NCBI RefSeq assembly: GCF_037943105.1
Contig: NZ_CP149803.1
Span: forward strand, 992,001-1,056,000
DNA: 64,000 nt
Direction: 5' to 3'
DNA from: Pseudomonas sp. TMP9
GTDB lineage: Bacteria > Pseudomonadota > Gammaproteobacteria > Pseudomonadales > Pseudomonadaceae
The notes beneath the pieces are model-generated. The model was not told where the DNA came from and ran no database searches. It worked only from the letters and a program-made list of their open reading frames with translations. Shown piece after piece: positions 33,747-43,538 of the stretch; position 1 is the stretch's first letter; each line of letters opens with the position of its first letter. The position numbers and the translations under genes were made by a program.

Positions 33747-36700
33747 CTACATCTCCACGCGCAGTTGATGCGCGGCGCCGTCTAATGGCACTTTGATTTG
33801 TCCTTCCAGGCAATCGATTGGTTGCTCGTCCAGCCAGGCATGGCGGATGCCTTGGCCGTGTTGTGCTGGGTTGCTCAGCTCGATCTGGTACTGGCTATCG
33901 CCCAAGGTTATGTGCGCGGTAAAGCCTGGCCAATCGTTGGGTATACAGGGCTTGAGCAGCAGCCAGTCGCCTTCGCGGCTGATGCCGAGGATGCCCTCAA
34001 CGCCGGCGCGGTACATCCAACCCGCTGCGCCGGTGTACCAGGTCCAGCCGCCACGGCCGATATGTGGCGCTACCGCATACACGTCAGCGGCGAGCACGTA
34101 GGGTTCGACTTTGTAACGCTGGCAGGCCTCAGGGCTGTTGCCGTGGTTGATCGGGTTGACCAGGTCAAACAATGCAAACGCCTGTTTGCCTGAGCCGAGT
34201 TTGCAATACGCCAAAATTGCCCACATCGCCGCGTGGCTGTATTGCCCACCGTTTTCGCGCAGGCCGGGCGGGTAGCCTTTGATATAACCAGGCTCCAGCG
34301 GGGTTTTGTCGAAGGGTGGGGTGAACAGCAGGGCGACACCGTCGTCTTCGCGCACTAACTGGCGCTGCAATGAGGCCATGGCCATGTTTGCGCGCACCGG
34401 GTCAGCCGCCTCAGACAATACCGCCCAGGACTGGGCAATTGAGTCAATCTGGCACTCCGTGTTCTGCGCAGAGCCGAGCCAGGTGCCGTCATCAAACGTG
34501 GCGCGGCGGTACCACTGGCCATCCCAGGCATGCGCCTCCAGTGCTGTACGCAGTTGGGCGGCGTGCGCCTGCCAGCGCACCGCGCGGGCGCTGTCATGCA
34601 CCTCGGCGTAGGGCGCAAACAGGGCGATGGTGCGTAGCAGCAGCCAGCCCAACCAGACGCTTTGGCCTTTGCCGTGTTCGCCGACGCGATTCATGCCGTC
34701 GTTCCAGTCGCCGCCGCCCATCAGCGGCAGCCCCAGTTCGCCGGTCAGGGCCACGCATTGGTCGAGGCCACGGGCGCAGTGCTCAAACAGCGAGGCGGGC
34801 GCATCCGCTTGCATGGGCTGGAAGAAGGCATCGTGCTCGCCTGCTGCCAATAACGGCCCTTCAAGAAAATCCACGGGCTCATCGAGAATCCCTGTATCCG
34901 CCGTGCTCTGAATATATTGCGCAGTGGCGTAGGCCAGCCACACGCGGTCATCGGAAATGCGCGTGCGCACCCCTTGACCGGAATGCGGCAGCCACCAGTG
35001 CTGCACATCGCCTTCAACAAACTGGCGGCTGGCGGCGCGCAGAATATGCCGGCGGGTCATGTCTGGTCTGGCGAACGTCAGGGCCATGCCGTCTTGCAAC
35101 TGGTCGCGAAAACCATAGGCGCCGCTGGCTTGATAAAACGCCGAGCGCGCCCACACGCGGCACGCCAAGGTTTGGTAGAGCAGCCAGCCGTTAAGCATGA
35201 TGTCCATGGCGCGGCTTGGGGTGTGCACCTGTACCGCGCCTAGGACGTGCTGCCAATGTGCTTGCACTTCAGCCAATACCGCGTCCAGATCAGCCTGGCG
35301 ATAGCGCTCAACCAACGCGCTGGCGTCTTGCTCGCTGGCGCATTGGCCGAGTAACCAGAGCACTTCGGTGCTTTCTCCGGGTTGCAGTTCCAGCTGGCAT
35401 TGCAGCGCGGTGCAGGGGTCGAGGCCAGCGCCCAGGCGGCCGCTTAATGCGCTTTGCCGGGCTAATGCAGCGGGTTCGGCAAGGCTGCCGTTGCGGCCAA
35501 TAAACTCACAGCGGTCGGCCGTCCAGCTGCTCTGCTGGCCGCCCAAGTCGCTGAAAGCGCTGCGCCCGGCGAAGGCGATGCTCCACGGGTTGCGCACCAG
35601 AATAGCGCCGGTGGCGGCGTCTTGGCGGCTGATAATATACGGCGCGCTGGCTGCCCGTGTAGTGCCCAACACCCATTCGGCGTAGGCGCTGACGCTCAAC
35701 CGCCGTGGTCGGTCGGAGAGGTTGCGTAGGGTCAGCCGAGAAATTTTGATTGGGTCATGCAGCGGCACATATTGCAGCAACTGCATACCAATGCCGCCGG
35801 CCTGGTGGCTAAAGCGGCTGTAACCAAAACCATGACGGGCTTCGTAGTGGCCGCTGTCGCGCAGCGGTTGGGCGGTGGGGCTGTAGAGCGCCAAGCTGTC
35901 TTCGTCGCGCACATACAGGGCTTCGCCGGGTGGGTCGCTGACCGGGTCGTTGGACCACGGCGTGAGCTGGTTTTCCCGGCTGTTGTCGGCCCAGGTGTAG
36001 CCGCTGCCTTCGGCTGAAACGTGAAAACCAAACTGCGGATTGGCGATCACGTTGATCCACGGCGCCGGGGTGTTGCTCCAGGCGTTTAAGCGCACCACAT
36101 ACTCGCGGCCATCGAGATCAAAGCCGCCCAAGCCGTTGGCAAACTCCAGCATGTCGGGCACTGGTTGGGTGCGTTGCACGCTGATGTGCTGCGGGTTGTG
36201 ATTGCCGCTGCTGGCGGGTACGGGCGCGGTGATGGGCTGAATCCGCGCCAGTTGTTCAGCGACAGGCCCGCGATGCGCCACCAACAGCACCCGCGCCACT
36301 GCTTGAAGGCGCTCACGAAATTCAGCGCTGAGCAGGTCGGCGCGCAACACAAACACCGAGCCTTGCGCCAGTTCGGTGGCAAAGGCTGGGCGTGACTGGC
36401 TGCTGCGCACCGCGGTTTCAATGGCGATCTGTAAATCCTGCAGGTAGGAGGAGGCGTGCTCATTGATGATCACCAAGTCCACAGCCAAGCGTTTCATCCG
36501 CCAGTATTCGTGGGCGCGCAGCAGTTGCCGCACTTGGGCGATGTCTTCGGCATCGGCAATGCGCAGCAGGACAATCGGCAAGTCGCCCGATATCCCCTGC
36601 GGCCATAAGCCCGCTTGGCTGCCAAGGCCGCGCAGCAAGCTGGCCGCCGGCGCGCGAAAACGCCCATCGGAAAACAGGATAGGCGCGGCCAAGCGCTGGA

Positions 36701-39700
36701 AGTCAGCGGCCTCGGCGGCGTGCATGTCCAGGTGGCGTAATTCCACCTGCGCTTGGGTCCAGGCTAAGGTTTTCGCCCGCTCAAAAGCGCTGCGGTCGTG
36801 GTGCTTGTCGATCAGGTCAAGCAGCGCTTCACGGGACGGCGCGACCAGCGTCCAAAACGCCACGCGGGCGATTTTGCCCGGGCCGACCAGCACGCGTTGA
36901 CGCAGCGAGAAGATGGGGTCGAGCACGGTGCCGACGGTATTAGACAAGGGCAAGCCTTGGCGAATCACCGCTGCGGCATGCAGCGCGCAACTGCGCCCAA
37001 GAAAGCGCGCGCGGTCAGATTCATACTGTGGCGCGGCGCTTAACTCACCTTCAACCACAGCAAAGTGCGCCGCCCATAAAGGCTGTTCGCCGGCGGCGCG
37101 CGGCCGGCGGGTGGCAATCAATGCGGCAAACGCGGGCAGGTATTCGGTGACCACAAATAACTTGGAGAACGCCGGGTGGGCGTTGTCGCTGGCGGGGCTG
37201 GCCAGCACCAATTCGGCGTAGGAAGTCAGTTCGATTTCCCGCGCGACCCGGCCGCTGTTGGTCAGGGATACGCGGCGCACTTCGCCGTCGTCTTCACCGG
37301 AAACGAGGATTTCCAGGGCGGTGCTGAGGTTGCCGTCCTGGCGGCTGTAGCTGGCGTAGTCCTCGGCGAATACCACCTCGTTGTAGGGCATGTTGTCGCT
37401 GGGTTGCGCTCCGATGGACCAGCGGCTGTCGTTCTGCGTGTCCCAGAGGAAGATAAATGAGCCGTATTGGTCGCGGGTGGTGTCTTCTTGCCAGCGGGTG
37501 ATGGCGATGTCGCGCCAGCGGCTGTAGCCGGCGCCGCTGGCGGTAAGCATTACGCTGTAGCGACCGTTACTGAGCAGGTGAGTGATCGGCGGGTTGCCGT
37601 TGACGTGGTTGAGCCGGCGTTCGCTGGGCTGGGCGTAATCACCTGCTGCGGCGCAGGCGCTGACTTCCTCGGCGCGTGGGTGGGCGACGGCGACATTGCG
37701 CGGCATGCGTTCTTGCAGCAACAGTTCGCAGGCTTTAATCATCGGCTCGCGGTGGAAACGTTCGCGCATCTGCGCGCCATGCAGGGTGTTGGCGATGGCG
37801 ACGATGCTCATGCCTTGGTGGTGGGCCATAAAGTTGCGCACGATGGCGAAGGGCTGACCCTCCGGCAGGCGTGTCGGGGTGAAGTCCAGTGCTTCGTAGT
37901 AGCCATAACGGCCCAGTGCGCCCATCTCGGCCAAGCGTTGGTAGTTGGCCAGCGCGGCGTGCGGGTCGACCATGGTGGCCAGCCCGGTGGCATAAGGGGC
38001 AATCACCCGGTTGGCCGATAAGCCGCGTTTAAGGCCCAAGCCGGGTACGCCGAAGTTCGAATATTGGTAAGTCAGCTCCAGATCGCGGGCGTTGTAAGCG
38101 GATTCAGAAATACCCCAAGGGATGCCGAGTGCCTTGCCGTAATCGGCCTGACGAGCCACCACTAAACGGTTGGTTTGTTCCAGCAGGCTGCCGGCCGGAG
38201 CACGCATAACCAGCGAGGGCATCAGGTATTCGAACATCGAGCCGGACCATGAAATCAGCGCTGAGCCATTTCCCAGGGGCGTTGCGGTGCGGCCCAAGCG
38301 GAACCAGTGGCGGGTGCTGACATCGCCCTTGGCGATGGCAAACAGGCTGGCCAGCCGTGCTTCGGAAGCGAGCAGGTCGTAGCAGCTGCTGTCCAAACTG
38401 TTGTCGCTCAGGCAGAAACCGATCGACAACAGTTTGCGTTCGGGCTCCAGCAGAAAGGCGAAATCCATGGCCAACGCCATGCCCCGCGCGTGCTCGGCCA
38501 CGGCGCGTAAGGTGCCGTGTAAACGCGTGCGTTCAGCGTCGCTCAACTGCGCGTCATGCTGCAGGTCGGTCATGGCTTGAGTTAACGCCTGCAGCCAAAA
38601 CAGCAGGTCGGCGGTCTCGTGGTCGTGGTCCTGTGGGTTATGGCTACCAGCCAGTTGAGCGGCTTTATCACTCAGGCGCAGCAAGCTGGGCAGCAGGCTG
38701 GCCAGGGGTTGCGGGCCTTTCAGGTCAGCCTCGATTTGCTGCAGCAATTCATCTAGCTGCTGGCCGCGTTCACTGCCGCTTAACGGCAGATCAGCCAAGG
38801 CGACGCTGGCCAGTTGCAGGTTATCGAGCACGCCTTCGCGAGCATCTTTACTGACTGGGGCTGTGAGCCATTCTTCACACGCATTGGCGACCACCAGCAG
38901 GTGCCCGGCCAGGTTGCCGCTGTCCACCGAGGAGACGTAAGCGGGCGGCAGCGGACGTAAATCTTGGGTGTCATACCAGTTGAAGAAGTGCCCGCGATGG
39001 CGTTGCAGTTGCTCCATCACCGTCAACGTTGCTTGCAAGCGTGCGAGGCTACGTTGGGTGCCGATCCAGCCGAAATCACGGGCCGCGATGGTGCACAGCA
39101 GGTACAGGCCCATATTGGTCGGTGAGGTGCGATGGGCAATCACCGGTTTGGGATCTTCTTGAAAGTTATCCGGTGGCAGTTGGTTGTCGGCAGCGCCCAC
39201 GAAGGTTTCAAAGAAGCGCCATGTGCGCCGGGCAATCAGGCGCAATTCAGTGGTTTGTGCAGGGTTGACCTGCAAGCGCTTGGCCGCACGCGGCGAGCGG
39301 CTGACCAGCAGGGCAATGGTGGGCGCACTTAGCCAAAGCAGGGCGAAGGGCAGCACCAGCGGCCAGATGGCCGGCGACCAGGCTTGCGAAAATATTAGGG
39401 CCAGGCCGCACAGCAGCAAACCGAGCAAGGTGCCGCCGGCCATGCCACGGTAGAACCCGAGTAATTTCAGGCGTGGGCTGATCGCGGTTTGCGCGGCGGT
39501 GGTCCATTCCAACAGGTGCCGGCGGCTGATCAGCAGGCGGAATAGGGTACGGCTGATGGCATCGAGCATGCGCCCGCTCTGGTCAGCGAGAAAGGTCAGG
39601 GTTAGCGCACTTTGCAGCAGGGCCAGCAGCAGGTCATCGCGCAACTTGGTCAGGTGGCTGCGCCAGCGAATACCGGCGCGCGCAGGCAGCAAGCCAAAGC

Positions 39701-42272
39701 ACAGTGGCAGTAGGGCCGGGATCAGCAGGCTGGCGACCAGCAATAGGCTGGCGGTCAGCGCGGCGGGCAGCGGCAGCAGCCAGCTCACGGCCAGCGCCGC
39801 GAGTGTGGCCGGAGCTAATACGGAGCGACGCAAGTTATCCAGCATCTTCCAGCGGCCAATAGTCGGCAGCGCACGAGCGCCGTTGAATGGCCAAATAATC
39901 CACGGCAGCAACTGCCAGTCACCTCGGGTCCAGCGGTGCTGGCGTTTACCCGCGACGTCGTAGCGTGAGGGAAATTCTTCAACCACTTCAACATCTGAGG
40001 CCAAACCGGCGCGGGCGAAAACGCCTTCAAACAGGTCATGGCTGAGCATGCTGTTGTCCGCTACGCGGCCGGCTAGCGCAGCCTCGAAGGCATCGATGTC
40101 GTAGATGCCTTTGCCGGTGAAAGAGCCTTCACCGAAGAGGTCTTGGTACACATCAGAAACAGCAGCGGCGTAGGGGTCCATGCCGCCGGGGCTGGAGAAG
40201 ACTTTTTGATACAACGAGCCTTCGCGCTGCAGCGGCAATGACGGAGTGACCCGTGGCTGCAAAATCGCATAACCGCCGATCACCCGTTGCAGCTGCTGAC
40301 TAAAGCGCGGCCGATTCAGTGGGTGGGCCATTTTACCGATCAGGCGCAGGGCCGTGTCACGTGGCAGACGGGTGTCGGCATCTAGGGTGATGACATAGCG
40401 CACATCGGTTGGGACGCGCTGGCTTAGCCCCGGGACTGGGATAAAGCGGGTGTCCTCGGCGCCGCGCAGCAGGCGGTTGAGTTCATGCAGCTTGCCGCGT
40501 TTACGCTCCCAGCCCATCCAGACATTTTCGCTGGGGTTGAACTGGCGGCGGCGGTGCAGCAGTAAAAAGCGACTGCCCGCCACGCCTGGGCCATAGCGCA
40601 GGTTGAGTTGGGTAATGGCGTGGCTGGCCAGTTGCAGCAAGGCGGCGTCGCCGGGCAGGTGTTCTTGCGCGGCATCCAGGCCATCGGTGAGCAGGGCAAA
40701 GGTCAAGTCGCCGCCTTGACCGGACAGGTGATGGACTTCCAAACGTTCGATCTGCTCCAGCAAATCGGCCTCGCTGGCCAGCAGGGTGGGCACGGCAATT
40801 AGCGTGCGCAGGTGGCTGGGCACGCCGTCTATCAGCTCTAAACCGGGTAAACCCATGGCGCCGAAGTTGGCACTGACTGCGCGGTTGACCATCGCGGTGG
40901 CCACTTCACTGGCCGGCAAAAAGCCCAGCAAGCCAAGCGCCAGCAACCAGCCGCCACTGACGCCTTTGTCGGCCAACAGCAACAGGGCCAAGCCGAGCAG
41001 CAAACAGGCCAAGCTGACGATGGCGCCGACGTAACCGGGCATGCCGAGGCGCAGGTGCATACGGCTTATACGCAGGCGCAGCGGTGGGCGAAAATTGATG
41101 CGTTGTTCCAGCGCTCGCCGGCCTTCAGCAATCAGGTGGTAGCCGGGGTCGCTGAGGCGCGGGTCGTCATCATCGGCGTGGCTGGCATGCGCGTGTTGCG
41201 CAGCCTTTAGGGCGTGGTCAGCCACGTCCAGTTCGCTGCAAGCGCTGCCGCGAGCCAGTTGCTCGATGGCGCTACGGTATTGGTTGCGGGTGGCAAAATC
41301 CATTGCGGCAAAGTCGCTGCCCGTGGCCAGGCGGGCATCCACTAGGCTGACGCTCTCAAACAGCTGGGCCCAGTCGATGGACGAAATCAGGCGCATGCTG
41401 TTGATGATATTGCGCACCGTCAGGTTGGATGCGCCCTGGCGTTGCTGCGCATGTTGCACCACCGCATCAATGCTGCTGCCTTGGGCGCTCAGGTGTTCGC
41501 TGAGCCAGCCCAGTGCCGGTGTGGTCAATGGATCATGGTCACGCAGGCGTTTGGCCAGTTGTGCGGCGAAGGGCTCGCTCAGCGGTAAGCGTGCGCGGGC
41601 GAGCAATTCTTTATCGGCCAGCGTTGGCGCCGCACTTTTATCCAGCAGGCGACTGGCGAACGCGTCAGCGTCCTCACGCGCGCTGCGCCCAGCGCTAATT
41701 TGGTCGGCAAGGCGGCGCAGGTTCTCGATCAGCACAATGCGCAGGGTGATCGCCACAGCCCACAGTTCGCCAATGGTCAGTGGCTGCACCTGTTGGTAGG
41801 CAATGAGATAACCCTGCAAAATTTCCGGGTCAAAGTGGCTGTCAGTGTGGGCAATAAAAGCCCAGGTCAAGCCCAGTACTCGCGGGTAGCCGGCAAACGG
41901 CCCAGTGGCCAGTTTCGGCAACTGGCGGTAATAGCCAGGCGGCAGGTCATCACGAATTTCGCGGATCTGCTCTTCCACCAAATGGTAGTTATCCAGCAGC
42001 CATTCCGCTGCGGGCACCACGGCATGCCCCTTGGCCAGCTCAGCAGCGCTGGCGCGGTAAGCGGCCAGCAAGACCTTGGCATTGTCCTTGAGGCGTCGGT
42101 GCAGCGACTGCACGGCGGGCGGCTTGGGCGTGACCTTTTGTGCGGCCGCCAAGGTGGCGGCGTGTTGTTCAAGGCGTTCGATGCCAAACAGTTCTTCGCG
42201 CACCGGGGCGTGATCACGCCATGGCGAAGGGGCAGCATTGGGACGAAATAGAGCGGTGAAGACTGAGGTCAT
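33747..42272 (-). CDS. ndvB: Cyclic beta-glucan synthase (NdvB/Cgs type)
   Basis: A giant 2841-residue inner-membrane enzyme. An N-terminal helical region is followed by membrane helices near 410-470, then a GT84 glycosyltransferase with ITLDADTRLPRD (roughly residue 620). A second cluster of helices lies at about 830-1010. A glycoamylase-like domain (SWSGSMFEYLMP, then IPWGISESAYN) comes next, then two beta-sandwich/GH94 regions, with the phosphorylase catalytic motif GDWNDGMNRVGEHGKG near 2540. The family builds periplasmic cyclic glucans from UDP-glucose, with chain length set by the GH94 domain; in Rhizobiaceae they serve osmoadaptation and infection, in Pseudomonas also biofilm tolerance. 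The linkage type cannot be read from sequence. The frame is uninterrupted. Symbol by family resemblance. Confidence 0.88.
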   Translation of the reverse strand: MTSVFTALFRPNAAPSPWRDHAPVREELFGIERLEQHAATLAAAQKVTPKPPAVQSLHRRLKDNAKVLLAAYRASAAELAKGHAVVPAAEWLLDNYHLVEEQIREIRDDLPPGYYRQLPKLATGPFAGYPRVLGLTWAFIAHTDSHFDPEILQGYLIAYQQVQPLTIGELWAVAITLRIVLIENLRRLADQISAGRSAREDADAFASRLLDKSAAPTLADKELLARARLPLSEPFAAQLAKRLRDHDPLTTPALGWLSEHLSAQGSSIDAVVQHAQQRQGASNLTVRNIINSMRLISSIDWAQLFESVSLVDARLATGSDFAAMDFATRNQYRSAIEQLARGSACSELDVADHALKAAQHAHASHADDDDPRLSDPGYHLIAEGRRALEQRINFRPPLRLRISRMHLRLGMPGYVGAIVSLACLLLGLALLLLADKGVSGGWLLALGLLGFLPASEVATAMVNRAVSANFGAMGLPGLELIDGVPSHLRTLIAVPTLLASEADLLEQIERLEVHHLSGQGGDLTFALLTDGLDAAQEHLPGDAALLQLASHAITQLNLRYGPGVAGSRFLLLHRRRQFNPSENVWMGWERKRGKLHELNRLLRGAEDTRFIPVPGLSQRVPTDVRYVITLDADTRLPRDTALRLIGKMAHPLNRPRFSQQLQRVIGGYAILQPRVTPSLPLQREGSLYQKVFSSPGGMDPYAAAVSDVYQDLFGEGSFTGKGIYDIDAFEAALAGRVADNSMLSHDLFEGVFARAGLASDVEVVEEFPSRYDVAGKRQHRWTRGDWQLLPWIIWPFNGARALPTIGRWKMLDNLRRSVLAPATLAALAVSWLLPLPAALTASLLLVASLLIPALLPLCFGLLPARAGIRWRSHLTKLRDDLLLALLQSALTLTFLADQSGRMLDAISRTLFRLLISRRHLLEWTTAAQTAISPRLKLLGFYRGMAGGTLLGLLLCGLALIFSQAWSPAIWPLVLPFALLWLSAPTIALLVSRSPRAAKRLQVNPAQTTELRLIARRTWRFFETFVGAADNQLPPDNFQEDPKPVIAHRTSPTNMGLYLLCTIAARDFGWIGTQRSLARLQATLTVMEQLQRHRGHFFNWYDTQDLRPLPPAYVSSVDSGNLAGHLLVVANACEEWLTAPVSKDAREGVLDNLQLASVALADLPLSGSERGQQLDELLQQIEADLKGPQPLASLLPSLLRLSDKAAQLAGSHNPQDHDHETADLLFWLQALTQAMTDLQHDAQLSDAERTRLHGTLRAVAEHARGMALAMDFAFLLEPERKLLSIGFCLSDNSLDSSCYDLLASEARLASLFAIAKGDVSTRHWFRLGRTATPLGNGSALISWSGSMFEYLMPSLVMRAPAGSLLEQTNRLVVARQADYGKALGIPWGISESAYNARDLELTYQYSNFGVPGLGLKRGLSANRVIAPYATGLATMVDPHAALANYQRLAEMGALGRYGYYEALDFTPTRLPEGQPFAIVRNFMAHHQGMSIVAIANTLHGAQMRERFHREPMIKACELLLQERMPRNVAVAHPRAEEVSACAAAGDYAQPSERRLNHVNGNPPITHLLSNGRYSVMLTASGAGYSRWRDIAITRWQEDTTRDQYGSFIFLWDTQNDSRWSIGAQPSDNMPYNEVVFAEDYASYSRQDGNLSTALEILVSGEDDGEVRRVSLTNSGRVAREIELTSYAELVLASPASDNAHPAFSKLFVVTEYLPAFAALIATRRPRAAGEQPLWAAHFAVVEGELSAAPQYESDRARFLGRSCALHAAAVIRQGLPLSNTVGTVLDPIFSLRQRVLVGPGKIARVAFWTLVAPSREALLDLIDKHHDRSAFERAKTLAWTQAQVELRHLDMHAAEAADFQRLAAPILFSDGRFRAPAASLLRGLGSQAGLWPQGISGDLPIVLLRIADAEDIAQVRQLLRAHEYWRMKRLAVDLVIINEHASSYLQDLQIAIETAVRSSQSRPAFATELAQGSVFVLRADLLSAEFRERLQAVARVLLVAHRGPVAEQLARIQPITAPVPASSGNHNPQHISVQRTQPVPDMLEFANGLGGFDLDGREYVVRLNAWSNTPAPWINVIANPQFGFHVSAEGSGYTWADNSRENQLTPWSNDPVSDPPGEALYVRDEDSLALYSPTAQPLRDSGHYEARHGFGYSRFSHQAGGIGMQLLQYVPLHDPIKISRLTLRNLSDRPRRLSVSAYAEWVLGTTRAASAPYIISRQDAATGAILVRNPWSIAFAGRSAFSDLGGQQSSWTADRCEFIGRNGSLAEPAALARQSALSGRLGAGLDPCTALQCQLELQPGESTEVLWLLGQCASEQDASALVERYRQADLDAVLAEVQAHWQHVLGAVQVHTPSRAMDIMLNGWLLYQTLACRVWARSAFYQASGAYGFRDQLQDGMALTFARPDMTRRHILRAASRQFVEGDVQHWWLPHSGQGVRTRISDDRVWLAYATAQYIQSTADTGILDEPVDFLEGPLLAAGEHDAFFQPMQADAPASLFEHCARGLDQCVALTGELGLPLMGGGDWNDGMNRVGEHGKGQSVWLGWLLLRTIALFAPYAEVHDSARAVRWQAHAAQLRTALEAHAWDGQWYRRATFDDGTWLGSAQNTECQIDSIAQSWAVLSEAADPVRANMAMASLQRQLVREDDGVALLFTPPFDKTPLEPGYIKGYPPGLRENGGQYSHAAMWAILAYCKLGSGKQAFALFDLVNPINHGNSPEACQRYKVEPYVLAADVYAVAPHIGRGGWTWYTGAAGWMYRAGVEGILGISREGDWLLLKPCIPNDWPGFTAHITLGDSQYQIELSNPAQHGQGIRHAWLDEQPIDCLEGQIKVPLDGAAHQLRVEM

Positions 42273-42587
42273 GGGGCGCGGTTCCAGCCATCATTGGCAT
42301 GCGCGACGGGCATCGAGGTACGAAACCCATCTGAGAGACCGCGACAGCGGACCTACGAAGTTATGGTTGCCGTGCCCCTACTGCTTCGTTGTGCGTGCTT
42401 TGCCTGTTAGCCAACAGGCAAAGCCTAGGTGCCTCAGTGGTGAGGCTAAAGCTGCACCCCCGTGAAGAATGCTGTCGCAGCATTGCTGCACCCTACAGCA
42501 GAGGCCTCGCGGCCTCTGTTCGTTAGCCGACATAGGCGCATATGCGCCGCTGAGGAAGGTGCCTACAGTCTCGCCCGCTGCGGTTGT
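42273..42587. other. Intergenic region between gluQ and ndvB, rich in hairpins
   Basis: This 315-base gap separates the end of gluQ from the start of ndvB; both are on the minus strand. It contains four inverted repeats (listed next) and must include the ndvB promoter, since ndvB lies downstream of them on the minus strand. No small gene is convincing. Confidence 0.5.
42397..42548. repeat. Cluster of four consecutive hairpins
   Basis: In order: GCTTTGCCTGTT-AGCC-AACAGGCAAAGC (42397-42424), AATGCTG-TCG-CAGCATT (about 42468-42484), CAGAGGCC-TCGC-GGCCTCTG (42499-42518), and the palindrome GGCGCATATGCGCC (about 42535-42548). All arms are perfect. None is followed by a long T-run on the minus strand. 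The cluster lies between gluQ and ndvB and could end gluQ transcription, stabilise mRNA ends or be REP-like elements. Confidence 0.75.
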
Positions 42588-43487
42588 TTACAGCAGTTGG
42601 GCTTCTGCCAGGGTCAGGCTGCGCGGTATACGCGCAGCGTCCCAATGCTGGCTGGCCCAGCGCAGCAGCTCGGCGGGCGTGGCGTAATCGGCGCCGTCTG
42701 GCACCTGTTGGCCAAGGGCGCGCAGGGCGCGCATCAGTACTGTGGTGGCTTGGTCGGCGGGCAATGGCGGTGAGCGGTAAGTTTTGCCGAGCTTATGGCC
42801 ATCTGGCTGGGTGATCAGCGGTACGTGCAGGTAGCGCGGCTGCGGCAAGCCCAGCAGTTCTTGCAGGTAAAGTTGGCGCGGGGTGGAATCAAGCAAGTCA
42901 GCCCCGCGCACCACATCGGTGATGCCCTGCCAGGCATCGTCGAGCACCACCGCCAGTTGGTAGGCGTACAAACCGTCGCGCCGGCGAATCACAAAATCAC
43001 CCACCTCACGGCCTAAGTGCTGGCGGTAATCACCCTGCACCCGGTCGATAAAGTGATAGGTCAGCTCGGGTACGCGTAAACGAATCGCTGCATCGGCAAA
43101 ACCATGGCCGGCATTGCGGCAGGTGCCGGGGTAAATGCCTTGGCTGTCTGCCAGTTGTTTGCGCGAGCAGGTGCAGGCGTAGCCCAGGCCTTGGCTGAGC
43201 AACCGTTCGACTAACGCTGCATATTCGCTTTGGCGGCTGCTCTGGCGCACCAGTTCGCCGTCCCATTCGAAGCCATAGCATTCTAGGGTGCTGAGAATGG
43301 CGTGCTGCGCACCGGCGACTTCCCGGGGAGGGTCGAGGTCTTCCATGCGCAACAGCCAGCGGCCGTTTACGGCGCGTGCGTCCAAGTAGGACGCGAGGGC
43401 TGCGACCAGAGAACCGAAATGCAGATAGCCGCTGGGCGTGGGGGCGAAGCGGCCGGTATAGGCAGGTGTGTTCACTGGTAATCGCAC
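42588..43487 (-). CDS. gluQ: Glutamyl-Q tRNA(Asp) synthetase
   Basis: A 299-residue truncated relative of glutamyl-tRNA synthetase that attaches glutamate to queuosine in the anticodon of tRNA-Asp. The catalytic core has the HIGH-like PSGYLHFGS near 18-26 and a KMSKS-like KLGKT. A zinc-site region CTCSRKQ...YPGTC lies near 104-122. The anticodon-binding domain of GluRS is absent, as expected. The start is GTG at 43485-43487 or the in-frame GTG four codons later; neither has a strong ribosome site. It follows dksA by 51 bases on the same strand, with a terminator hairpin between, a conserved arrangement. Confidence 0.93.
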   Translation of the reverse strand: MRLPVNTPAYTGRFAPTPSGYLHFGSLVAALASYLDARAVNGRWLLRMEDLDPPREVAGAQHAILSTLECYGFEWDGELVRQSSRQSEYAALVERLLSQGLGYACTCSRKQLADSQGIYPGTCRNAGHGFADAAIRLRVPELTYHFIDRVQGDYRQHLGREVGDFVIRRRDGLYAYQLAVVLDDAWQGITDVVRGADLLDSTPRQLYLQELLGLPQPRYLHVPLITQPDGHKLGKTYRSPPLPADQATTVLMRALRALGQQVPDGADYATPAELLRWASQHWDAARIPRSLTLAEAQLL

Positions 43488-43500
43488 ACACAGGAAGACA

Positions 43501-43530
43501 GAAACAACAGAGGGTGCCGAAGCACCCTCT
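43501..43530 (-). terminator. Hairpin terminator between dksA and gluQ
   Basis: On the minus strand the stem AGAGGGTGC / GCACCCTCT closes a TTCG tetraloop and is followed by the T-rich TGTTGTTTCTG. It lies nine bases after the dksA stop. It probably attenuates read-through, so that gluQ depends on partial passage from dksA, as reported for the same gene pair in Shigella flexneri. Confidence 0.82.
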
Positions 43531-43538
43531 GGGTTAGG

